This document shows, piece after piece, positions 36,691 to 49,422 of a stretch of DNA of 64,000 nt; positions within the stretch are counted from its first letter, which is position 1, and each line of letters begins with the position of its first letter. The notes beneath the pieces were generated by a model, which saw only the letters and a list, made by a program, of their open reading frames with translations, did not search any database and had not been told where the DNA came from. The stretch is from Elymus sibiricus (taxonomy: Eukaryota > Streptophyta > Magnoliopsida > Poales > Poaceae), in assembly GCA_039707655.1 (NCBI GenBank), contig CM077673.1, forward strand, positions 1,250,001 to 1,314,000. The letters run 5' to 3'. The translations under genes and the position numbers were made by a program.

Positions 36691-39244
36691 GCTATTACTC
36701 ACTGATTTTGGGTCCTGGGGCGATCCAAACGTCGGGGCAACCCCGGGGTCCGCTTAAGGGGACCTCGCCAAAACTTTCAGATTTGGTCCATTCTTACCAG
36801 TTTTCTATGCTATTATTAACTGTTTTTTGGTTGTCGTGGTCATCCGAACGTTCGAGGAAGCCCGAGGACCAGTTACGGGGACCCTTCCAAAACTCGCAGA
36901 TTTTGTCCGTTTTAGCCAGTTTTCTATGCTTTTACTGACTGATTTTGGGTCTTGGGACGATCCAAACGTTCGGGGAACCCCGGGGTCCGCTTACGGGCAC
37001 CTCGCCAAAACTCGCAGATTTGGTCCATTCTTACCAGTTTTCTGTGCTATTATTCACTGTTTTTTGGTTGTCGTGGTCGTCCGAACGTTCGGGGAAGGCC
37101 GTGGACCGGTTACGTGGACCTCGCCAAAACTCGCAGATTTGGTCCATTCTTACCTGTTTTCTATGCTATTACTCACTGATTTTGGGTCCCGGGGCGATCC
37201 AAATGTTCGGGGAACCCCGGGGTCTGCTTACTGGGACCTCGCCAAAACTCGTAGATTTTGTCCATTCTGACCAGATTTCTATGCTATTATTCACTGTTTT
37301 TGTTGTTGTCGTGGTCGTCTGAACATTCGGGGAAGCCCCTGGACCGGTTACGTGGACCTCGCCAAAACTAGCAGATTTTGTCTGTTCCGTCCAGTTTTCT
37401 ATGCTATTACTCACTAATTTTGGGTCCCGGGGCGATCCAAACGTTCGGGGAACCCCGGGGTCCGCATACGGGGACTTGGCCAAAACTCGCAGATTTGGTC
37501 CATTCTTACAAGTTTTCTATGCTATTATTCACTGGTTTTTGGTAGTCGTGGGCGTCCAAACGTTCGGGGAAGCTTGGGGTGTGGTTACGGGGACCTCGCC
37601 AAAACAAACAGATTTTGTCTGTTCCGGCCAGTTTTCTATGCTATTACTCACTGATTTTGGGTCCCGGGGCGATCCAAACGTTTGGGGAACCCCGGGGTCC
37701 GCTTACGGGGACTTCGCCAAAACTCGCAGATTTGGTCCATTCTTACCAGCTTTCTGTGCTATTATTCACTGTTTTTTGGTTGTCGTGGTCGTCCGAACGT
37801 TCGGGGAAGCCCGTGGACCGGTTAAGGAGACCTTGCCAAAACTCGCAGATTTTGTCCGTTTCGGCCAGTTCTGTATGCTATTACTCACTGATTTTCGATC
37901 TCGGGGCGATCCAAATGGTCGGGGAACCCCAGGGTCTGCTTACGGGAGCCTCGCCAAAACTCGCAGATTTGGTCCATTCTGACCAGTTTTCTATGCTATT
38001 ATTCACTGTTTTTGGTTGTCATGGTCATCCCAACATTTGGGGATGCCCGGGGTCCGGTTATGGGGACCTGACCAAAACTCGCAGATTTGGTCCATTCTTA
38101 CCAGTTTTCTATACTATTATTCATTGTTTTTGGTTGCCGTGGTCATCCAAACGTTCGGGGAAGCCCCGGGTCCGGTTATGGGGACCTCACCAAAACTCGC
38201 AGATATGGTCCATTCTGGTCAGTTTTCTATGCTATTATTCACTGACTTCGGGTCCCGGGGCGATCCGAATGTTCGGGGAACCCCGGGGTCCGTATACGGG
38301 GACCTGGCCAAAACTTGCAGATTTGGTCCATTCTTACTAGTTTTCTATGCTATTATTCACTGGTTTTTGGTAGTCGTGGGCGTCCGAACGTTCGGGGAAG
38401 CTTGGGGTGTGGTTACGGGGACCTCGCCAACACAAACAGATTTTGTCTGTTCCGGCCAGTTTTCTATGCTATTACTCACTGATTTTGGGTCCCGGGGCGA
38501 TCCAAACCTTCGGGGAACCCCGGGGTCCGCTTACGGGGACTTCGCCAAAACTCGCAGATTTGGTCCATTCTTACCAGTTTTCTGTGCTATTATTCACTGT
38601 TTTTTGGTTGTCATGGTCGTCCGAACGTTCGGGGAAGCCCGTGGACCGGTTACGGGGACCTTGCCAAAACTCGCAGATTTTGTCCGTTTCGGCCAGTTAT
38701 GTATGCTATTACTCACTGATTTTAGATCTCGGGGCGATCCAAATGTTCGGGGAACCCCAGGGTCTGCTTACGGGGGCCTCGCCAAAACTCGCAGATTTCG
38801 TCCATTCTGACCAGTTTTCTATGCTATTATTCACTGTTTTTGGTTGTCATGGTCATCCCAACATTTGGGGATGCCCGGGGTCCGATTATGGGGACCTGAC
38901 CAAAACTCGCAGATTTGGTCAATTCTTACCAGTTTTCTATACTATTATTCATTGTTTTTGGTTGCCGTGGTCATCCGAACGTTCGGGGAAGCCCCGGGTC
39001 CGGTTATGGGGACCTCACCAAAACTCGCAGATATGGTCCATTCTGGTCAGTTTTCTATGCTATTATTCACTGACTTCGGGTCCCGGGGCGATCCGAATGT
39101 TCGGGGAACCCTGGGGTCCCGTTAGGGGGACCTCTTCAAAACGTTCGGGGAAGCTTGGGGTGTGGTTACGGGGACCTCGCCAAAACAAGCAGATTTTGTC
39201 TGTTCTGGCCAGTTTTCTATGCTATTACTCACTGATTTTGGGTC
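36691..39244 (+). repeat. Array II block, copy 1 (3,004-bp offset)
   Basis: This 2.55-kb stretch recurs 3,004 bp downstream at 39695-42248. In the parts I compared I saw no differences between the copies. Identity breaks at the left at CTAGGC versus CTATGC and at the right at GGGTCTCGGGA versus GGGTCCCGGGG. The 75-bp deletion scar near 39137 is included. Confidence 0.88.
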
Positions 39245-39694
39245 TCGGGACGATCGAAACGTTCGGGGAACCATGGGGTCCGCTTACGGGGACCTCGCCA
39301 AAACTCGCAGATTTGGTCCATTCTTACCTGTTATCTATGCTAGTATTCACTGTTTTTGGTTGTTGTGGTCGTCCCAACATTTGGGGATGCCCGGGGTCCG
39401 GTTACGGGGACCTTGCCAAAACTCGCAGATTTGCTCCAGTCTTACCAGTTTTCTACGCTATTATTCACTGTTTTTTGGTTGTCGTGGTCGTCCGAACGTT
39501 CGGGGAAGCCCGGGGTCCGGTTACGGGGACCTCCACAAAACTCGCAGATTTGGTCCATTCTTACTAGTTTTCTGTGCTATTATTCACTGTTTTTTGGTAG
39601 TTGTGGTCGTCCGAACGTTTGGGGAAGCTCGGGATGCGGTTACGGGGACCTCGCCAAAACTATCAGATTTTGTCTGTTCCGGCCAGTTTTCTAT

Positions 39695-42248
39695 GCTATT
39701 ACTCACTGATTTTGGGTCCTGGGGCGATCCAAACGTCGGGGCAACCCCGGGGTCCGCTTAAGGGGACCTCGCCAAAACTTTCAGATTTGGTCCATTCTTA
39801 CCAGTTTTCTATGCTATTATTAACTGTTTTTTGGTTGTCGTGGTCATCCGAACGTTCGAGGAAGCCCGAGGACCAGTTACGGGGACCCTTCCAAAACTCG
39901 CAGATTTTGTCCGTTTTAGCCAGTTTTCTATGCTTTTACTGACTGATTTTGGGTCTTGGGACGATCCAAACGTTCGGGGAACCCCGGGGTCCGCTTACGG
40001 GCACCTCGCCAAAACTCGCAGATTTGGTCCATTCTTACCAGTTTTCTGTGCTATTATTCACTGTTTTTTGGTTGTCGTGGTCGTCCGAACGTTCGGGGAA
40101 GGCCGTGGACCGGTTACGTGGACCTCGCCAAAACTCGCAGATTTGGTCCATTCTTACCTGTTTTCTATGCTATTACTCACTGATTTTGGGTCCCGGGGCG
40201 ATCCAAATGTTCGGGGAACCCCGGGGTCTGCTTACTGGGACCTCGCCAAAACTCGTAGATTTTGTCCATTCTGACCAGATTTCTATGCTATTATTCACTG
40301 TTTTTGTTGTTGTCGTGGTCGTCTGAACATTCGGGGAAGCCCCTGGACCGGTTACGTGGACCTCGCCAAAACTAGCAGATTTTGTCTGTTCCGTCCAGTT
40401 TTCTATGCTATTACTCACTAATTTTGGGTCCCGGGGCGATCCAAACGTTCGGGGAACCCCGGGGTCCGCATACGGGGACTTGGCCAAAACTCGCAGATTT
40501 GGTCCATTCTTACAAGTTTTCTATGCTATTATTCACTGGTTTTTGGTAGTCGTGGGCGTCCAAACGTTCGGGGAAGCTTGGGGTGTGGTTACGGGGACCT
40601 CGCCAAAACAAACAGATTTTGTCTGTTCCGGCCAGTTTTCTATGCTATTACTCACTGATTTTGGGTCCCGGGGCGATCCAAACGTTTGGGGAACCCCGGG
40701 GTCCGCTTACGGGGACTTCGCCAAAACTCGCAGATTTGGTCCATTCTTACCAGCTTTCTGTGCTATTATTCACTGTTTTTTGGTTGTCGTGGTCGTCCGA
40801 ACGTTCGGGGAAGCCCGTGGACCGGTTAAGGAGACCTTGCCAAAACTCGCAGATTTTGTCCGTTTCGGCCAGTTCTGTATGCTATTACTCACTGATTTTC
40901 GATCTCGGGGCGATCCAAATGGTCGGGGAACCCCAGGGTCTGCTTACGGGAGCCTCGCCAAAACTCGCAGATTTGGTCCATTCTGACCAGTTTTCTATGC
41001 TATTATTCACTGTTTTTGGTTGTCATGGTCATCCCAACATTTGGGGATGCCCGGGGTCCGGTTATGGGGACCTGACCAAAACTCGCAGATTTGGTCCATT
41101 CTTACCAGTTTTCTATACTATTATTCATTGTTTTTGGTTGCCGTGGTCATCCAAACGTTCGGGGAAGCCCCGGGTCCGGTTATGGGGACCTCACCAAAAC
41201 TCGCAGATATGGTCCATTCTGGTCAGTTTTCTATGCTATTATTCACTGACTTCGGGTCCCGGGGCGATCCGAATGTTCGGGGAACCCCGGGGTCCGTATA
41301 CGGGGACCTGGCCAAAACTTGCAGATTTGGTCCATTCTTACTAGTTTTCTATGCTATTATTCACTGGTTTTTGGTAGTCGTGGGCGTCCGAACGTTCGGG
41401 GAAGCTTGGGGTGTGGTTACGGGGACCTCGCCAACACAAACAGATTTTGTCTGTTCCGGCCAGTTTTCTATGCTATTACTCACTGATTTTGGGTCCCGGG
41501 GCGATCCAAACCTTCGGGGAACCCCGGGGTCCGCTTACGGGGACTTCGCCAAAACTCGCAGATTTGGTCCATTCTTACCAGTTTTCTGTGCTATTATTCA
41601 CTGTTTTTTGGTTGTCATGGTCGTCCGAACGTTCGGGGAAGCCCGTGGACCGGTTACGGGGACCTTGCCAAAACTCGCAGATTTTGTCCGTTTCGGCCAG
41701 TTATGTATGCTATTACTCACTGATTTTAGATCTCGGGGCGATCCAAATGTTCGGGGAACCCCAGGGTCTGCTTACGGGGGCCTCGCCAAAACTCGCAGAT
41801 TTCGTCCATTCTGACCAGTTTTCTATGCTATTATTCACTGTTTTTGGTTGTCATGGTCATCCCAACATTTGGGGATGCCCGGGGTCCGATTATGGGGACC
41901 TGACCAAAACTCGCAGATTTGGTCAATTCTTACCAGTTTTCTATACTATTATTCATTGTTTTTGGTTGCCGTGGTCATCCGAACGTTCGGGGAAGCCCCG
42001 GGTCCGGTTATGGGGACCTCACCAAAACTCGCAGATATGGTCCATTCTGGTCAGTTTTCTATGCTATTATTCACTGACTTCGGGTCCCGGGGCGATCCGA
42101 ATGTTCGGGGAACCCTGGGGTCCCGTTAGGGGGACCTCTTCAAAACGTTCGGGGAAGCTTGGGGTGTGGTTACGGGGACCTCGCCAAAACAAGCAGATTT
42201 TGTCTGTTCTGGCCAGTTTTCTATGCTATTACTCACTGATTTTGGGTC
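39695..42248 (+). repeat. Array II block, copy 2 (3,004-bp offset)
   Basis: This is the second copy of 36691-39244, including the deletion scar near 42140. The copies are separated by about 450 bp of other monomers (39245-39694), among them a beta variant reading TTGTTGTGGTCGTCCC, so the repeated unit was larger than the conserved part or the spacer was replaced later. Confidence 0.88.
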
Positions 42249-45200
42249 CCGGGGCGATCCAAACGTCGGGGGAACCCCGGGGTCCGCTTAACGGGACCTT
42301 GCCAAAACTTGCAGATTTGGTCCATTCTTACCAGTTTTCTATGCTATTATTATTAACTGTTTTTTGGTTGTCGTGGTCGTCCGAACGTTCGAGGAAGCCC
42401 GAGGACCGGTTACAGGGACCCTTCGGAAACTCGCAGATTTTGTCCGTTTTAGCCAGTTTTCTATGCTTTTATTGACTGATTTTGGGTCTCGGGACGATCC
42501 AAACGTTCGGGGAACCCCGGGGTCCGCTTACGGCGACCTCGCCAAAACTCGCAGATTTGGTCCATTCGTACCAGTTTTCTGTGCTATTATTCACTGTTTT
42601 TTGGTTGTCGTGGTCGTCCGAACGTTCGGGGAAGGCCGTGGACCGGTTACGGGGACCTCGCCAAAACTCACTGATTTTGGGTCCCGGGGCGATCCAAATG
42701 TTCGGGGAAGCCCGGGGTCCGCTTACTGGGACCTCGCCAAAACTCGTAGATTTTGTCCATTCTGACCAGATTTCTATGCTATTATTCACTGTTTTTGTTG
42801 TTGTCGTGGTCGTCCGAACATTCGGGGAAGCCCCTGGACCGGTTACGTGCACCTCGCCAAAACTAGCAGATTTTGTCTGTTCCGGCCAATTTTCTATGCT
42901 ATTACTCACTAATTTTGGGACCCGGGGCGATCCAAACGTCCGGGGAACCCCGGGGTCTGCATACGGGGACCTGGCCAAAACTCGCAGATTTGGTCCATTC
43001 TTACCAGTTTTCTATGCTATTATTCACTGGTTTTTGGTAGTCGTGGGCGTCCAAACGTTCGGGGAAGCTTGGGGTGTGGTTACGGGGACCACGCCAAAAC
43101 AAACAGATTTTGTCTGTTCCAGCCAGTTTTCTATGCTATTACTCACTGATTTTGGGTCCCGGGGCGATCCAAACGTTCGGGGAACCCCGAGGTCCGCTTA
43201 CGGGGACGTCGCCAAAACTCGCAGATTTGGTACATTCTTACCAGTTTTCTATGCTATTATTCACTATTTTTTGGTTGTCGTGGTCGTCCGAACGTTCGGG
43301 GAAGCCCGGCGATCGGTTACGGGGACCTCGCCAAAAGTGGCAGATTTGGTCCGTTTCAGCCAGTTTTCTATACTATTACTCACTGATTTTGGGTCCTGGG
43401 GCGATCCAAACGTTCGGGGAACACCGGGGTCCGCTTACGAAGACCTCGCCAAAAGTCATAGATTTTGTCCATTTGACAACATTTCTATGCTATTATTCAC
43501 TCTTTTTTGGTAGTCATGGTCGTTCGAACATTCGGGGAAGCCCGGGGTGCACTTACGGGGACCTTGCCAAAACTAGCAGATTTTGTCTGTTCTGGCCAGT
43601 TTTCTATGCTTTTACTCAATGATTTTGGGTCCCGGGGCGATCCAAATGTCGGGAGAACCCCGGGGTCCGCTTAAGGGGACCTCGCCGAAACTTGCAGATT
43701 TGGTCCATTCTTACCAGTTTTCTATGCTATTATTAACTGTTTTTTGGTTGTCGTGGTCGTCCGAACGTTCGAGGAAGCCCGAGGACCGGTTACGGGGACC
43801 CTTCCAAAACTCGCAGATTTTGTCCGTTTTAGCCAGCTTTCTATGCTTTTACTGACTGATTTTGGGTCTCGGGGCGATAAAAACGTTCGAGGAACCCCGG
43901 GGTCCGCTTACGGGGACCTCGCCAAAACACGCAGATTTGGTCCATTCTTTCCAGTTTTCTATGCTATTATTCACTGGTTTTTGGTAGTCGTGGGTGTCCG
44001 AACGTTCGGGGAAGCTTGGGGTGTGGTTACGGGGACCTCGCCAAAACAAACAGATTTTGTCTGTTTCGGCCAGTTTTCTATACTATTACTCACTGATTTT
44101 GGGTCCCAGGGCGATCCAAACGTCCGGGGAACCCCGGGGTCCGCATACGGGGACCTGGCAAAACTCGCAGGTTTGGTCCATTCTAACCAGTTTTCTATGC
44201 TATTATTCTCTGGATTTTGGTAGTCGTGGGCGTCCAAACGTTCGGGGAAGCTTGGGGTGTGGTTACGGGGACCTCGCCAAAATAAGCAGATTTTGTGTGT
44301 TCTGGCCAGTTTTCTAGGCTATTACTCACTGATTTTGGGTCCCGGGGCGATCCAAACGTCGGGGCAACCCCGGGGTCCGCTTAAGGGGACCTCGCCAAAA
44401 CTTGCAGATTTGGTCCATTCTTACCAGTTTTCTATGCTATTATTAACTGTTTTTTGGTTGTCGTGGTCGTCCGAACGTTCGAGGAAGCCCGAGGACCAGT
44501 TACCGGGACCCTTCCAAAACTCGCAGATTTTGTCCGTTTTAGCCAGTTTTCTATGCTTTTACTGACTGATTTTGGGTCTCGGGACGATCCAAACGTTCGG
44601 GGAACCTCGGGGTCCGCTTACGGGCACCTCGCCAAAACTCGCAGATTTGGTCCATTCTTACCAGTTTTCTGTGCTATTATTCACTGTTTTTTGGTTGTCG
44701 TGGTCGTCCGAACGTTCGGGGAAGGCCGTGGACCGGTTACGGGTACCTCGCCAAAACTCGCAGATTTGGTCCATTCTTACCTGTTTTCTATGCTATTACT
44801 CACTGATTTTGGGTCCCGGGGCGATCCAAATGTTCGGGGAACCCCGGGGTCTGCTTACTGGGACCTCGCCAAAACTCGTAGATTTTGTCCATTCTGACCA
44901 GATTTCTATGCTATTATTCACTGTTTTTGTTGTTGTCGTGGTCGTCCGAACATTCGGGGAAGCCCCTGGACCGGTTACGTGGACCTCGCCAAAACTAGCA
45001 GATTTTGTCTGTTCCGTCCAGTTTTCTATGCTATTACTCACTAATTTTGGGTCCCGGGGCGATCCAAACGTCCGGGGAACCCCGGGGTCCGCATACGGGG
45101 ACTTGGCCAAAACTCGCAGATTTGGTCCATTCTTACAAGTTTTCTATGCTATTATTCACTGGTTTTTGGTAGTCGTGGGCGTCCAAACGTTCGGGGAAGC

Positions 45201-45436
45201 TTGGGGTGTGGTTACGGGGACCTCGCCAAAACAAACAGATTTTGTCTGTTCCGGCCAGTTTTCTATGCTATTACTCACTGATTTTGGGTCCCGGGGCGAT
45301 CCAAACGTTCGGGGAACCCCGGGGACCGCTTACGGGGACTTCGCCAAAACTCGCAGATTTGGTCCATTCTTACCAGTTTTCTGTGCTATTATTCACTGTT
45401 TTTTGGTTGTCGTGGTCGTCCGAACGTTCGGGGAAG
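41782..45436 (+). repeat. Array II block, copy 1 (3,795-bp offset)
   Basis: The stretch recurs at 45577-49216. Shared private features are CAGATTTCGTCC at the left end, the 75-bp scar, an extra ATT (CTATTATTATTAACTG near 42350 and 46145), the 42-bp scar, and TGACAACATTTC near 43480 and 47275. It overlaps the right end of the 3,004-bp-offset block, so the two amplifications are nested. Confidence 0.88.
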
Positions 45437-45576
45437 GCCGTGGACCGGTTACGGGGACCTCGCCAAAACTCGCAGATTTGGTCCATTCTTACCTGTTTTC
45501 TATGCTATTACTCACTGATTTTGGGTCCCGGGGTGATCCAAATGTTCGGGGAACCCCGGGGTCTGCTTACTGGGAC

Positions 45577-48500
45577 CTCGCCAAAACTCGCAGATTTCGT
45601 CCATTCTGACCAGTTTTCTATGCTATTATTCACTGTTTTTGGTTGTCATGGTCATCCCAACATTTGGGGATGCCCGGGGTCCGATTATGGGGACCTGACC
45701 AAAACTCGCAGATTTGGTCAATTCTTACCAGTTTTCTATACTATTATTCATTGTTTTTGGTTGCCGTGGTCATCCGAACGTTCGGGGAAGCCCCGGGTCC
45801 GGTTATGGGGACCTCACCAAAACTCGCAGATATGGTCCATTCTGGTCAGTTTTCTATGCTATTATTCACTGACTTCGGGTCCCGGGGCGATCCGAATGTT
45901 CGGGGAACCCTGGGGTCCCGTTAGGGGGACCTCTTCAAAACGTTCGGGGAAGCTTGGGGTGTGGTTACGGGGAACTCGCCAAAACAAGCAGATTTTGTCT
46001 GTTCTGGCCAGTTTTCTATGCTATTACTCACTGATTTTGGGTCCCGGGGCGATCCAAACGTCGGGGGAACCCCGGGGTCCGCTTAACGGGACCTTGCCAA
46101 AACTTGCAGATTTGGTCCATTCTTACCAGTTTTCTATGCTATTATTATTAACTGTTTTTTGGTTGTCGTGGTCGTCCGAACGTTCGAGGAAGCCCGAGGA
46201 CCGGTTACAGGGACCCTTCGGAAACTCGCAGATTTTGTCCGTTTTAGCCAGTTTTCTATGCTTTTATTGACTGATTTTGGGTCTCGGGACGATCCAAACG
46301 TTCGGTGAACCCCGGGGTCCGCTTACGGCGACCTCGCCAAAACTCGCAGATTTGGTCCATTCGTACCAGTTTTCTGTGCTATTATTCACTGTTTTTTGGT
46401 TGTCGTGGTCGTCCGAACGTTCGGGGAAGGCCGTGGACCGGTTACGGGGACCTCGCCAAAACTCACTGATTTTGGGTCCCGGGGCGATCCAAATGTTCGG
46501 GGAAGCCCGGGGTCCGCTTACTGGGACCTCGCCAAAACTCGTAGATTTTGTCCATTCTGACCAGATTTCTATGCTATTATTCACTGTTTTTGTTGTTGTC
46601 GTGGTCGTCCGAACATTCGGGGAAGCCCCTGGACCGGTTACGTGCACCTCGCCAAAACTAGCAGATTTTGTCTGTTCCGGCCAATTTTCTATGCTATTAC
46701 TCACTAATTTTGGGACCCGGGGCGATCCAAACGTCCGGGGAACCCCGGGGTCTGCATACGGGGACCTGGCCAAAACTCGCAGATTTGGTCCATTCTTACC
46801 AGTTTTCTATGCTATTATTCACTGGTTTTTGGTAGTCGTGGGCGTCCAAACGTTCGGGGAAGCTTGGGGTGTGGTTACGGGGACCACGCCAAAACAAACA
46901 GATTTTGTCTGTTCCAGCCAGTTTTCTATGCTATTACTCACTGATTTTGGGTCCCGGGGCGATCCAAACGTTCGGGGAACCCCGAGGTCCGCTTACGGGG
47001 ACGTCGCCAAAACTCGCAGATTTGGTACATTCTTACCAGTTTTCTATGCTATTATTCACTATTTTTTGGTTGTCGTGGTCGTCCGAACGTTCGGGGAAGC
47101 CCGGCGATCGGTTACGGGGACCTCGCCAAAAGTGGCAGATTTGGTCCGTTTCAGCCAGTTTTCTATACTATTACTCACTGATTTTGGGTCCTGGGGCGAT
47201 CCAAACGTTCGGGGAACACCGGGGTCCGCTTACGAAGACCTCGCCAAAAGTCATAGATTTTGTCCATTTGACAACATTTCTATGCTATTATTCACTCTTT
47301 TTTGGTAGTCATGGTCGTTCGAACATTCGGGGAAGCCCGGGGTGCACTTACGGGGACCTTGCCAAAACTAGCAGATTTTGTCTGTTCTGGCCAGTTTTCT
47401 ATGCTTTTACTCACTGATTTTGGGTCCCGGGGCGATCCAAATGTCGGGAGAACCCCGGGGTCCGCTTAAGGGGACCTCGCCGAAACTTGCAGATTTGGTC
47501 CATTCTTACCAGTTTTCTATGCTATTATTAACTGTTTTTTGGTTGTCGTGGTCGTCCGAACGTTCGAGGAAGCCCGAGGACCGGTTACGGGGACCCTTCC
47601 AAAACTCGCAGATTTTGTCCGTTTTAGCCAGCTTTCTATGCTTTTACTGACTGATTTTGGGTCTCGGGGCGATAAAAACGTTCGAGGAACCCCGGGGTCC
47701 GCTTACGGGGACCTCGCCAAAACACGCAGATTTGGTCCATTCTTTCCAGTTTTCTATGCTATTATTCACTGGTTTTTGGTAGTCGTGGGTGTCCGAACGT
47801 TCGGGGAAGCTTGGGGTGTGGTTACGGGGACCTCGCCAAAACAAACAGATTTTGTCTGTTTCGGCCAGTTTTCTATACTATTACTCACTGATTTTGGGTC
47901 CCAGGGCGATCCAAACGTCCGGGGAACCCCGGGGTCCGCATACGGGGACCTGGCAAAACTCGCAGGTTTGGTCCATTCTAACCAGTTTTCTATGCTATTA
48001 TTCTCTGGATTTTGGTAGTCGTGGGCATCCAAACGTTCGGGGAAGCTTGGGGTGTGGTTACTGGGACCTCGCCAAAATAAGCAGATTTTGTGTGTTCTGG
48101 CCAGTTTTCTAGGCTATTACTCACTGATTTTGGGTCCCGGGGCGATCCAAACGTTTGGGGAACCCCGGGGTCCGCTTACGGGGACTTCGCCAAAACTTGC
48201 AGATTTGGTCCATTCTAACCAGTTTTCTATGCTATTATTAACTGTTTTTTGGTTGTCGTGGTCGTCCGAACGTTCGAGGAAGCCCGAGGACCAGTTACCG
48301 GGACCCTTCCAAAACTCGCAGATTTTGGGTCTATGCTTTTACTGACTGATTTTGGGTCTCGGGACGATCCAAACGTTCGGGGAACCTCGGGGTCCGCTTA
48401 CGGGCACCTCGCCAAAACTCGCAGATTTGGTCCATTCTTACCAGTTTTCTGTGCTATTATTCACTGTTTTTTGGTTGTCGTGGTCGTCCGAACGTTCGGG

Positions 48501-49216
48501 GAAGGCCGTGGACCGGTTACGGGGACCTCGCCAAAACTCGCAGATTTGGTCCATTCTTACCTGTTTTCTATGCTATTACTCACTGATTTTGGGTCCCGGG
48601 GCGATCCAAATGTTCGGGGAACCCCGGGGTCTGCTTACTGGGACCTCGCCAAAACTCGTAGATTTTGTCCATTCTGACCAGATTTCTATGCTATTATTCA
48701 CTGTTTTTGTTGTTGTCGTGGTCGTCCGAACATTCGGGGAAGCCCCTGGACCGGTTACGTGGACCTCGCCAAAACTAGCAGATTTTGTCTGTTCCGTCCA
48801 GTTTTCTATGCTATTACTCACTAATTTTGGGTCCCGGGGCGATCCAAACGTCCGGGGAACCCCGGGGTCCGCATACGGGGACTTGGCCAAAACTCGCAGA
48901 TTTGGTCCATTCTTACAAGTTTTCTATGCTATTATTCACTGGTTTTTGGTAGTCGTGGGCGTCCAAACGTTCGGGGAAGCTTGGGGTGTGGTTACGGGGA
49001 CCTCGCCAAAACAAACAGATTTTGTCTGTTCCGGCCAGTTTTCTATGCTATTACTCACTGATTTTGGGTCCCGGGGCGATCCAAACGTTCGGGGAACCCC
49101 GGGGACCGCTTACGGGGACTTCGCCAAAACTCGCAGATTTGGTCCATTCTTACCAGTTTTCTGTGCTATTATTCACTGTTTTTTGGTTGTCGTGGTCGTC
49201 CGAACGTTCGGGGAAG
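45577..49216 (+). repeat. Array II block, copy 2 (offset 3,795, then 3,780 bp)
   Basis: This second copy of 41782-45436 is 15 bp shorter because of a small rearrangement near 48328 (GCAGATTTTGGGTCTATGC in place of a longer segment). It also carries a substituted patch near 48152-48222 (ACGTTTGGGG, GGGGACTTCGCC, CATTCTAACC) that does not match copy 1, suggesting a short conversion tract. Confidence 0.85.
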
Positions 49217-49422
49217 CCCGTGGACCGGTTAAGGAGACCTTGCCAAAACTCGCAGATTTTGTCCGTTTCGGCCAGTTCTGTATGCTATTACTCACCGATT
49301 TTCGATCTCGGGGCGATCCAAATGGTCGGGGAACCCCAGGGTCTGCTTACGGGGGCCTCGCCAAAACTCGCAGATTTGGTCCATTCTGACCAGTTTTCTA
49401 TGCTATTATTCACTGTTTTTGG

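Noticed and set aside
33134..37223. CENP-B-box-like site TTCGGGGAACCCCGG in alpha monomers
   Set aside because: It differs from the mammalian box (TTCG, A, CGGG at fixed spacing) at one essential position, or fits only with an extra base. The match comes from the GC-rich palindrome, and plants are not known to use this box at centromeres.
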